Assembly: GCA_902634555.1 (NCBI GenBank)
Contig: CACPKO010000011.1
Location: 1 to 32,574, forward strand
Direction: 5' to 3'
Origin: Actinomycetota bacterium
GTDB taxonomy: Bacteria; Actinomycetota; Acidimicrobiia; Acidimicrobiales; MedAcidi-G1
DNA: 32,574 nucleotides
The notes under the pieces were generated by a model. It made no database searches. It was not told the origin of the DNA and saw only the letters and a list, made by a program, of their open reading frames with translations. Position 1 is the stretch's first letter. Each line of letters opens with the position of its first letter. The translations under genes and the position numbers were made by a program. This document shows, piece by piece, positions 7,471-13,904 of the stretch.

Positions 7471-8553
7471 GTGAGTAGTTATTTTGGACATACATTTCGT
7501 ATTGCGACTTGGGGAGAAAGCCATGGCGGAGGGATCGGCGTGGTTATTGATGGCTGCCCTCCACGTCTTGATCTTTCTGAAGATCTAATTCAGCATGACT
7601 TAGATCGGCGTCGGCCCGGACAAAGTCGCCTTACCACACAACGTAAAGAAGCCGACAAAGCAGAAATACTTTCAGGAGTGTTTGAGGGTAAAACCCTTGG
7701 AACACCTATCGGTATTCTTGTCAGAAACTCTGACGCTAAGCCCGAAGCTTATGATCACCTAAAGGATCTTTACCGACCTTCACATGCTGATTTCACTTAC
7801 CAAGAGAAGTATGGAATAAGAAATTGGGAGGGCGGTGGACGATCCAGCGCCCGTGAAACCGTTGGTCGGGTTGCTGCTGGTGCTGTTGCTCGTGCGCTAT
7901 TACAAGAAGCCTGCGGAATAGAAGTTCTGGCATGGGTTTCTCAAGTACACACGATCAACTCTGAGGTGGATTCGTCCACCGTTTCACTTGACGAAGTCGA
8001 AAGTGACCCAACTCGGTGTCCGGATCCGGATGCAGCTGCAAAAATGACTTTCGCTATTGAAGAAGCAAGAAAAAATGGGGACTCCCTTGGAGGTGTTGTT
8101 ACCTGTGTTGCGCGCGGGGTTCCAGCAGGCCTTGGAGAGCCAGTCTTTGACCGCATGGAAGCAGATTTAGCAAAAGGAATGCTTTCTCTTCCTGCTGTTA
8201 AAGGTTTTGATATTGGTAGTGGTTTTGAAGCAGTAACTATGACTGGGAAAGATCATAACGATCCATTTATTGCAGGAGATGACGGCCCGGCTACTGCAAC
8301 AAATCATTCCGGAGGTGTTCAAGGAGGAATCACTAACGGAGCGGATGTTATTTTCAGAGTTGCGTTCAAACCGACTGCAACAATTTCGTCTAAGCAAGAA
8401 ACAGTAGATACTGAAAATAACCCTGTTGAACTTTCTGCTACTGGACGGCACGATCCCTGTGTTCTGCCTCGCGCTGTTCCGTTGGTTGAATCAATGGCTC
8501 TTCTCGTGTTGGCTGATCATTGGCTGCGTCAAAAGACAATAGATGTCCTCTAG
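7471..8553 (+). CDS. aroC: Chorismate synthase
   Basis: This is the last common enzyme of aromatic amino acid synthesis; it converts EPSP to chorismate with reduced FMN. Motifs visible are [15 protein letters not shown] at the N-terminus, [14 protein letters not shown], the flavin-site block [28 protein letters not shown], and [12 protein letters not shown] near the end. I chose GTG 7471 (360 residues) over ATG 7459. The GTG gives an N-terminus [10 protein letters not shown] that matches the family's usual M-x-x-x-FGH-x-F start. It also sits 7 nt after a TATGAT box, while the ATG lies inside that box. No other shikimate-pathway genes are adjacent. Identity is essentially certain; the start is less so. 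Confidence 0.95.
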   Translation: MSSYFGHTFRIATWGESHGGGIGVVIDGCPPRLDLSEDLIQHDLDRRRPGQSRLTTQRKEADKAEILSGVFEGKTLGTPIGILVRNSDAKPEAYDHLKDLYRPSHADFTYQEKYGIRNWEGGGRSSARETVGRVAAGAVARALLQEACGIEVLAWVSQVHTINSEVDSSTVSLDEVESDPTRCPDPDAAAKMTFAIEEARKNGDSLGGVVTCVARGVPAGLGEPVFDRMEADLAKGMLSLPAVKGFDIGSGFEAVTMTGKDHNDPFIAGDDGPATATNHSGGVQGGITNGADVIFRVAFKPTATISSKQETVDTENNPVELSATGRHDPCVLPRAVPLVESMALLVLADHWLRQKTIDVL

Positions 8554-8640
8554 ATATGGATTTCATCTTGAGCGATAAGCCTATATGTTCGCTGAAAAGG
8601 ATTCGTTTGCAATTCATTACTGAAATACGAGGAGTTTAAT

Positions 8641-9424
8641 ATGGCTATTCCACCCCCCAAGGGAAGTAAACCCATTTATTATGAAGTGCCTTCTTTTGAC
8701 TCCATTGAAGAAGAAAGAAGGCATAGAAAAGAACGTTTGGCTGCTGGTTTTCGTATTTTTGGAAAATTTGGCTTCAGCGAAGGTGTGGCGGGTCACATTA
8801 CAGTTCGAGACCCTGAGCAGACTGACGCTTTCTGGGTAAATGCACTTGGTCAGCCATTTAGTGATATTTCTGTATCAGATCTACTCCTAGTGTCTCACAC
8901 CGGAGAAATAATCGAAGGTAACTACGCAGTTAACCAAGCAGCATTCGCTATACATTCTGGAATACATATGACGCATCCTGAGATCGACGCAGCAGCACAC
9001 TCTCACTCGCTTTATGGAAAAGCGTGGTCTTCTCTTGGACGTGAACTTGATCCGATCACCCAAGATTCCTGCATTTTTTTACGAGAACCACGTTCTCTTT
9101 GATGATTACACCGGAGTAGTGAACGATCCAGAAGAAGGAGTACGGATTGCTGAATCTCTTGGAAGTTGTCGTGCGGCCATATTGAGGAATCATGGACTAT
9201 TAACTGTTGGCGATTCGGTTGATGAAGCGGTCTGGCTCTTTGTAACAATGGAGCGTTCTTGTCAAGCTCAACTTCTAGCTGAAGCAGCTGGATCGCCAGT
9301 TGTGCTTGATCATGAAACTGCTGCCCACACCCACAAATACGTGGGAAACCCATTCTCTAGTTGGCTTAGTGCTCAACCGTTATTTGACCGGATTCTTCAC
9401 GAGCAGTCGGATCTGCTTGAATAA
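8641..9424 (+). pseudogene. Class II aldolase/adducin family protein, frameshifted
   Basis: Two overlapping frames make one class II aldolase-like protein of about 260 residues. The 5' frame (8641 to the stop at 9102) carries the N-terminal part and the zinc-binding AAAHSHSLYGKAW. It then runs out of frame after a run of seven T (9074-9080). The other frame resumes with FYENHVLFDDYTGVV and carries the third zinc His in RNHGLLTVGDSVDEAVW, ending at 9424. Removing one T gives the continuous CIFYENHVLF. Apart from this base both halves look intact, so a sequencing or assembly error in the homopolymer, or a very recent mutation, is likely. The start has a good SD (GAGGAG, 8634-8637 region). Family members act on small sugar phosphates or related carbonyl compounds. 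The substrate here is unknown. Confidence 0.8.
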
Positions 9425-9439
9425 TTTTTAACTTTTTAA

Positions 9440-9787
9440 TCAAGCCGCGTGAGTTACAAATAATCTTTCAACATCGCGCTGGTAGAGAATTCGCACTTCT
9501 ACTTCTGGATATCTTTCACCCATCTGTCGAATCTTTTTATTCTTATGGGTTACTAGAGATTGACGGAGTGTCGTTACCTCTAGATAGACGTCATAGTCTG
9601 GCAAGTAAAAATCTGGTGTGAACGCAGAGAGAGTATTTCCGGCCCCGTCTTCATCAAGGATGAAAGTTTTTGGCTCGTACTCCCATGACACTCCATAGAA
9701 GTCAAATAAATCAGCTATTCGTCTTTCAGATTCATGAGCGAATTCTTCGATTACTTTTGAATTAGGTACTTGATATAACTCAGCCAT
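9440..9787 (-). CDS. Small PD-(D/E)XK-like nuclease-fold protein
   Basis: This 115-residue protein has the layout of a restriction-endonuclease-like fold. An N-terminal helix contains E21 (ESERRIADLFDFYG), followed by the strand WEYEP. Then come PDFYLPD with P58-D59 and YLEVT with E70. The usual Lys of ExK is Thr72; K82, K84 or K85 downstream could replace it. The C-terminus alternates strand and helix (VEVRILYQRDVERL). I recall similar stand-alone or hpt-associated proteins of unknown function in other actinobacteria, but cannot verify this. It follows the ResR-like regulator by 19 nt and converges on the aldolase gene. It could be a structure-specific DNA nuclease or an inactive DNA-binding relative. 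Confidence 0.6.
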   Translation of the reverse strand: MAELYQVPNSKVIEEFAHESERRIADLFDFYGVSWEYEPKTFILDEDGAGNTLSAFTPDFYLPDYDVYLEVTTLRQSLVTHKNKKIRQMGERYPEVEVRILYQRDVERLFVTHAA

Positions 9788-9806
9788 GGATATAACTGAG
9801 CGTAAT

Positions 9807-10289
9807 CTATTGACCGACTGCCAGTGGGGATCCTCGTCCGTCCACTCCTCTTCTAGAGAAGATATTTAGATCTACTATCTTTGCATCAATTTCTTCTTTG
9901 ACGCCGGCCAATGGAAGGATGTTTAACACTCCTTGACCATTTTGTAACAGATCAACGATTTCTTCACCGCTTCTAACGAGAACAGATTTATTTCCACTGA
10001 TTACGAGATTTACTTGCGTCACGTCTTCGTCCAGTTCGCTTGAGAGATAAGAAAAAACTTCACGAACCATCTCTAAACGTATTCCAGCGTCAAGTAGTGT
10101 CTTAATTGCTTTTAACTCCAAAAGGTCCCGGTATGAATAAAGGCGCCGGCTTCCTGATCCGGAGGCATCTGTCATAGATGGGCGAACTAGATCAGTTCGT
10201 GCCCAGTAATCAAGTTGACGGTAGGTGATTCCAACTATTTCAGCTGTCTTTTTTCCGCTATAGCCTTTTTCTGTCTCATTGATAGTCAT
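9807..10289 (-). CDS. resR: MerR-family regulator, ResR-like (Rv1830 type)
   Basis: This 160-residue MerR-type DNA-binding protein has the winged helix at residues about 9-78. The stretch GITYRQLDYWARTDLV and the following GSGSRRLYSYRDLLELK closely match what I know of Mycobacterium Rv1830 (ResR), a regulator of growth and division linked to antibiotic resilience. The C-terminal half is an effector or dimerisation region with no metal-binding cysteines. The gene keeps its usual place downstream of the bifunctional nuclease gene, although a terminator separates the two here. A TAATAC box ending 5 nt before ATG 10289 suggests its own near-leaderless transcript. The symbol is by homology and synteny; function in this organism is inferred. 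Confidence 0.8.
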   Translation of the reverse strand: MTINETEKGYSGKKTAEIVGITYRQLDYWARTDLVRPSMTDASGSGSRRLYSYRDLLELKAIKTLLDAGIRLEMVREVFSYLSSELDEDVTQVNLVISGNKSVLVRSGEEIVDLLQNGQGVLNILPLAGVKEEIDAKIVDLNIFSRRGVDGRGSPLAVGQ

Positions 10290-10384
10290 CGAAAGTATTA
10301 GCCTTTGCCTAGCTGCAGTTCATCGGTGAACTACATGCGTGTACTTTCCTAAGATTAGAGTTTTTTAGTCAAAAATTCAACTAT

Positions 10385-10403
10385 TTCGCGCGCTTTGCGC
10401 GAA
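10385..10403 (-). terminator. Probable intrinsic terminator after the nuclease gene
   Basis: A GC-rich 7-bp stem (TTCGCGC 10385-10391 with GCGCGAA 10397-10403) has a 5-nt loop. On the minus strand a T-rich stretch with TTTTT follows after about 10 nt. It lies 24 nt beyond the stop of the bifunctional nuclease gene and before the promoter of the ResR-like gene. The distance to the T-run makes it weaker than the terminator at 562-597. Confidence 0.5.
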
Positions 10404-10426
10404 TTTAATCACTAAAAGTAAGAATA

Positions 10427-10906
10427 TTAAGCAAAATCGTCCGGATTTACTGAGTCGAGGAAATCACGAAAATCATCGATTTGAGTCTCGGAAAGAGTGT
10501 CTTCTTCTTCAGCGACATAACTGGCTTGATCCATTACTCCTTCATCAGCATAAATGGTAGCTCCAGTACGAACTGCAACTGCTAAGGCATCAGACGGGCG
10601 AGAAGATACAACTTCTACTCCGTTCGGGCCACGAAAATAAATATCGGCAAAGAAAGTTTTTTCACGCAGTTCGGTGATCTCTATGCGCTCAACTTGGAAG
10701 CCTAATAATTCAACAGTAGTGACTAAAAGGTCATGAGTCATTGGGCGTGGAGGGTCCTGGTTTGCTAGTGATAGACCAATCGCGGTTGCTTCTGGTCTCC
10801 CGATAAAAATGGGGAGTAGCCGATTTCCAGATTCCTCTTGAAGTATCACCACAGGAACGTTGGTAGGTAGCACTTCCTGTACATTCATTATTTTCATTTC
10901 AATCAT
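10427..10906 (-). CDS. Bifunctional nuclease family protein (BFN/DUF151)
   Basis: This 159-residue protein consists of one BFN domain (PF02577), covering nearly its whole length. Typical stretches are LLPIFIGRPEATAIGL, RPMTHDLL, and SRPSDALAVAVRTGATIYADE. The acidic tail after residue 130 is variable in the family. Plant members show RNase and DNase activity, and the mycobacterial homologue Rv1829 is little studied. It sits after hpt (13-nt gap) and is preceded by a strong GGAGGG SD. The synteny FHA - MerR - BFN - MerR is conserved with mycobacteria, which supports the assignment. Its role in the cluster is not known. Confidence 0.88.
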   Translation of the reverse strand: MIEMKIMNVQEVLPTNVPVVILQEESGNRLLPIFIGRPEATAIGLSLANQDPPRPMTHDLLVTTVELLGFQVERIEITELREKTFFADIYFRGPNGVEVVSSRPSDALAVAVRTGATIYADEGVMDQASYVAEEEDTLSETQIDDFRDFLDSVNPDDFA

Positions 10907-10919
10907 GATTGCCCTCCCA

Positions 10920-11513
10920 CTAACTTGCTTCCATAGAAGATAGTTGATCTCTTTGCCCTAAGGTGTAGATCTTTTCTCCTAGACCGTTCGGGTCTTTTTC
11001 TAGGTCCCCTAACTCCACTGATACTAGTTCTGGGAGATTTCTGAATTGACCTCCATAGTCCAATCCATAGCCAACAACGAAAGAGGAATCGAGTTCAAAT
11101 CCAACGTGTTCCAAGTTGATCGGTAGTACTCGACGCTCGACGCGATCAAACATTGTGCAAACCCTTACTTCCGATGGCGAACGGTCTCTAAGATGTTTAA
11201 GCAGAAAATTTAGCCGTAGTCCGGTATCCACTAGATCTTCCACTAAAACTACTTGCCGACCAGTTATATCTGTATCCAAGTCCCGAGTTAACCTAACTCT
11301 CCCACTGTCGGGAGCAAAAGTACTTAAAGCTAAAAAGTCAATCTCGACAGGTACATCTATTTTTCTTACAAGGTCAGCCATAAAAGGTAAGCAGCCTTTA
11401 AGTACTCCTACAATTACCGCTCCTTCTTCTAGTTTGGAAGTTAGTTCATTGCCTAGTTCATCAACTCGATTCATAATTTGATCGCGCGTGTAAAGAAGTT
11501 GAGGAGATTTCAT
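10920..11513 (-). CDS. hpt: Hypoxanthine phosphoribosyltransferase
   Basis: This 197-residue purine salvage enzyme transfers phosphoribose from PRPP to hypoxanthine or guanine. The PRPP loop VVLVEDLVDTG, the early LKGCLPFMADL loop, and the C-terminal FVVGYGLDYGGQFRNLPELV purine-binding region are clear. The length is typical. The gene is inserted between the FtsR-like and BFN genes, with 3 and 13 nt gaps, so it is probably translated from their shared mRNA. In mycobacteria hpt is elsewhere, beside tilS and ftsH. Its presence inside the regulator cluster is a local rearrangement. Confidence 0.92.
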   Translation of the reverse strand: MKSPQLLYTRDQIMNRVDELGNELTSKLEEGAVIVGVLKGCLPFMADLVRKIDVPVEIDFLALSTFAPDSGRVRLTRDLDTDITGRQVVLVEDLVDTGLRLNFLLKHLRDRSPSEVRVCTMFDRVERRVLPINLEHVGFELDSSFVVGYGLDYGGQFRNLPELVSVELGDLEKDPNGLGEKIYTLGQRDQLSSMEAS

Positions 11514-11516
11514 CTT

Positions 11517-12257
11517 TTACTGACCTAGCCGTCCAAGCGAGCGACGTAGGACTATTTGACGTAAACGAGAACCTGCTTCTATTAATTCATCTAGTTGTTT
11601 ATTGACTTGAGAACGTGCCACAGAGTCTTCACGCATAAGCGGGAGTAGAACTTGCTCCAATGTCCCAGCTTCTCGTTGGGCTGAAACTAAGTACATTCGT
11701 AAATGACGAATATCAAAGCCGAGGTCTAAGAATGTTGAAGCGAGTCGAGCTACCAAAAGAGAGTCGTCGTCATAAACGGTGACACTTCCTGTTTCATGAC
11801 CAAATAAGAGACCCATCTTCTCCAATTCTTGCACAATGGATATTTCTAGCCCGGCAGCTTTGGCTAACTCCTCAAGGCTTACGCTCACTGATCCTACGAA
11901 AGTATGACTATTCCCTCTTTCGCGGAAAGGCTGAACGTCTCCAGTTGCTTCTTCTCCACTGAATTCTTCTGGTATCTGACCACCTGACTCATCCAGCAAC
12001 TGCCTAATCACTTTTAAGGGTAAAAAATGTTCCCGTTGCTGCCGAAGTATCCACCTCAAGACAGTCATATCCTGAACCGAAAATTTTCGATATCCAGAAG
12101 CAGTTCTTTGTGGATCCAATAAGCCCTGTGATTCTAGAAATCTGATTTTTGAAATTGTGATATCTGGGAACTCTGGCTCCAAGCCCGAAAGAACTTCACC
12201 AATTGACATCGTCCTGTCAGAAGCGCTGGCCACCTCTTCAGTGTTTCCTCCCACCAT
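11517..12257 (-). CDS. ftsR: MerR-family regulator, FtsR-like (Rv1828 type)
   Basis: This 246-residue MerR-type regulator has an N-terminal winged helix (residues about 16-88). It contains the stretch FPDITISKIRFLESQGLL, then RTASGYRKFSVQDMTVLRWIL, which is the hallmark of the Rv1828/FtsR group. In Corynebacterium glutamicum FtsR activates ftsZ. A second MerR-like helix-turn-helix segment (about 130-190, SVSLEELAKAAGLE) and a C-terminal helix follow. No metal-sensing Cys cluster is present. It begins 6 nt after the FHA gene, an arrangement shared with garA-Rv1828 and odhI-ftsR, and precedes hpt. A role in cell-division control is inferred from homology. No ftsZ lies in this window. Confidence 0.85.
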   Translation of the reverse strand: MVGGNTEEVASASDRTMSIGEVLSGLEPEFPDITISKIRFLESQGLLDPQRTASGYRKFSVQDMTVLRWILRQQREHFLPLKVIRQLLDESGGQIPEEFSGEEATGDVQPFRERGNSHTFVGSVSVSLEELAKAAGLEISIVQELEKMGLLFGHETGSVTVYDDDSLLVARLASTFLDLGFDIRHLRMYLVSAQREAGTLEQVLLPLMREDSVARSQVNKQLDELIEAGSRLRQIVLRRSLGRLGQ

Positions 12258-12263
12258 GACTGA

Positions 12264-12728
12264 TCAGTTTCCTATTCCATGAAAAAAGACAAAGCGAAAT
12301 CTGCCAATTTGAATTTCGTCTTCATCATGAAGTTCATGATTGTCTATCCGCTTGCGATTCACATATGTCCCGTTAAGTGAACCAGCATCGCTCACGCGAT
12401 ACTGGCCATTTACCTGTTCGATCTCAGCATGACGACGAGAAACTGTTATGTCGTCAAGAAATATATCGGCTTCGCTGTGTCGTCCAATAGTGACTATCTC
12501 GGCTTCGAGTCCATAACGCGCTCCGGCCTTAGGGCCAGACTCGACAACAAGTAGCCCGCAATCGTGAGGAAATTGAGCCCGATCATGTTCATGGGGAATT
12601 GCCTCTACGATTTCAAAAACGTCTGTGTTCTCTTCATTCTCATGTATGAGCCTATTCCCACAAGAAGGGCAGAATCTAGACGACTGTTTATCTACATACC
12701 CACATTTTTCACAAGTTATAGAAATCAT
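12264..12728 (-). CDS. FHA-domain protein with N-terminal zinc ribbon (GarA/OdhI-like)
   Basis: This 154-residue protein has two parts. Residues 6-23 form a zinc ribbon with CxxC pairs C6/C9 and C20/C23. Residues about 58-150 form an FHA domain with the phosphothreonine-binding GRHSEADIFLDD, SRRHAEI and GSLNGTYVNRKRI. In between, ENTDVF (T35) matches the ETTSVF phosphorylation motif of GarA/OdhI but keeps only the second Thr. In those proteins phosphorylation by PknB or PknG makes the FHA domain bind its own tail and releases 2-oxoglutarate dehydrogenase and glutamate dehydrogenase. Synteny with the FtsR-like gene supports homology. GarA and OdhI lack a zinc ribbon as far as I know. A perfect AAAGGAGG SD precedes ATG 12728. 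The 116-nt upstream gap may hold its promoter (a TAGACT -10 candidate). Confidence 0.82.
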   Translation of the reverse strand: MISITCEKCGYVDKQSSRFCPSCGNRLIHENEENTDVFEIVEAIPHEHDRAQFPHDCGLLVVESGPKAGARYGLEAEIVTIGRHSEADIFLDDITVSRRHAEIEQVNGQYRVSDAGSLNGTYVNRKRIDNHELHDEDEIQIGRFRFVFFHGIGN

Positions 12729-12844
12729 CGGCCCTCCTTTTCTTCAACCTCGCCATGCCGTGAAATTAAGAATTGACACTCCTCGTATTCCTCTTCTATT
12801 CCAGTCTACTGCTTTAGTTATCACACAAAAGTACGTCGCGTATT

Positions 12845-13447
12845 TTAGCTTTCTGGAGATCGTCCTTCTTTATAAGCCTGTTTAGCTAAAGGAATGTACT
12901 GAGCCGCAGAGAACCACGCAATAACTAGACCCGGAAGTCCAGACAACCACGCAAAAATAGAGAAAAATGCACTCCCGAATATCTCAGACTCTCCAAGAAG
13001 AAAACATGGAAAAGCCCACATCATCGCAAACGTCGAAGTTTTACCCCACCAAGTCACGTCTATGCGTCGTGCCCCTAAAGTAGCCAGAAGTAGTGCGGCT
13101 CCACCGACTAACACCTCTCTAACTAAAGCTGCAATGGCAAACCATGCTGGAACTGAGCCATCAATAATTAGCACAGGAACAGCGACAATAAGAAGTAGCC
13201 GATCGGCAGTTGGGTCAAGAACCTTTCCAAGTTCACTTATTTGATTGAATTTTCTCGCTATCCAACCGTCCACCCAGTCAGTCGCTCCAAGAATCCCTAA
13301 AAGTAAGCCAGCATATACTCTGTCTTCATTCGCCAGAAGTAGCCACGCGAACCACGGAATGCATCCTAGGCGAGCAAGGCTTATCAAATTCGGAAGGGTT
13401 AGAACCTCTTCCCTATTCAAGTACTTTGAAAATACGCCCTCTTTCAC
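12845..13447 (-). CDS. pgsA: CDP-alcohol phosphatidyltransferase (PgsA type)
   Basis: This 200-residue integral membrane enzyme joins CDP-diacylglycerol to an alcohol acceptor; it is probably a phosphatidylglycerophosphate or related synthase. The CAP signature D57-x2-D60-G-x2-A-R-x8-G-x3-D78-x3-D82 is complete. About six hydrophobic helices are visible. In mycobacteria pgsA2 lies a few genes upstream of garA, so this position is conserved. The start is GTG 13447 with a TAGGCT -10 box ending 7 nt upstream, so it is probably leaderless. The acceptor (glycerol-phosphate or inositol-phosphate) cannot be read from sequence. Confidence 0.83.
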   Translation of the reverse strand: MKEGVFSKYLNREEVLTLPNLISLARLGCIPWFAWLLLANEDRVYAGLLLGILGATDWVDGWIARKFNQISELGKVLDPTADRLLLIVAVPVLIIDGSVPAWFAIAALVREVLVGGAALLLATLGARRIDVTWWGKTSTFAMMWAFPCFLLGESEIFGSAFFSIFAWLSGLPGLVIAWFSAAQYIPLAKQAYKEGRSPES

Positions 13448-13454
13448 AATTTGC

Positions 13455-13460
13455 AGCCTA
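13455..13460 (-). promoter_or_regulatory. -10 box of a probable leaderless promoter (pgsA)
   Basis: On the minus strand TAGGCT ends 7 nt before the GTG at 13447 and no SD is present. Confidence 0.45.
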
Positions 13461-13502
13461 CGATCAGAGAACAGAACTGCCGCAATCTAGTCAAGGATTC
13501 AA

Positions 13503-13904
13503 ATGACTTCAATATTTACAAAAATCATCAACAAAGAGATCCCTGGCCGCATTGTTTGGGAAGACTCCATCTGTATCGCAATGGTTGATATACGTCCATT
13601 GAATCGAGGTCACGTGCTTGTTGTACCTAGAGAAGAAGTTGACAAATGGCATGAACTTAGTGCTGAATCTATAAACCACTTGATGACTATTGCCCATGAG
13701 ATAGCGAAAGTTCAGCAACTCGTCTTTAAACCAGCCAGAATTGGCTTGATGATTGCTGGGTTTGAAGTTCCTCACACCCATATTCATTGTGTGCCCATAG
13801 AGGATATGTCACATCTTGACTTCACTCAGGCGGAGATGGGCGATCCCAATGACTTAGATGAAGTGGCTGATCTTTTACGCGACAAACTCAACGAAAACGT
13901 TTAA
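13503..13904 (+). CDS. HIT-family hydrolase
   Basis: This 133-residue histidine-triad protein resembles the bacterial HinT group, nucleotide hydrolases that cleave AMP-linked phosphoramidates and similar compounds. The N-terminal IFTKIINKEIPGRIVWED and LNRGHVLVVPREEV match the family. The catalytic triad is H91, H93 and H95 in HTHIHCVP, with H95 as the nucleophile. An AAGGA SD lies five bases before ATG 13503. It is divergent from pgsA. Its TAA overlaps the TAA of the convergent DUF2079 gene in the palindrome TTAA (13901-13904). The stretch PARIGLMIAGFEVPH replaces the more common GYR-x-N-x-G-x-xAGQ-x-V-x-H. The loop is divergent but the histidines are intact. Confidence 0.88.
   Translation: MTSIFTKIINKEIPGRIVWEDSICIAMVDIRPLNRGHVLVVPREEVDKWHELSAESINHLMTIAHEIAKVQQLVFKPARIGLMIAGFEVPHTHIHCVPIEDMSHLDFTQAEMGDPNDLDEVADLLRDKLNENV

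Noticed and set aside
9075-9081. T TTT TTA in the aldolase gene looks like a -1 programmed-frameshift heptamer
   Set aside because: Restoring the frame needs skipping one base (+1, or loss of one T), not a -1 slip, so a classical heptamer slip gives the wrong frame.
9014-9424. Independent gene starting at ATG 9014
   Set aside because: The ATG lies out of frame inside the aldolase 5' half. Only the part after about 9077 is homologous, so it is the 3' half of the same gene.
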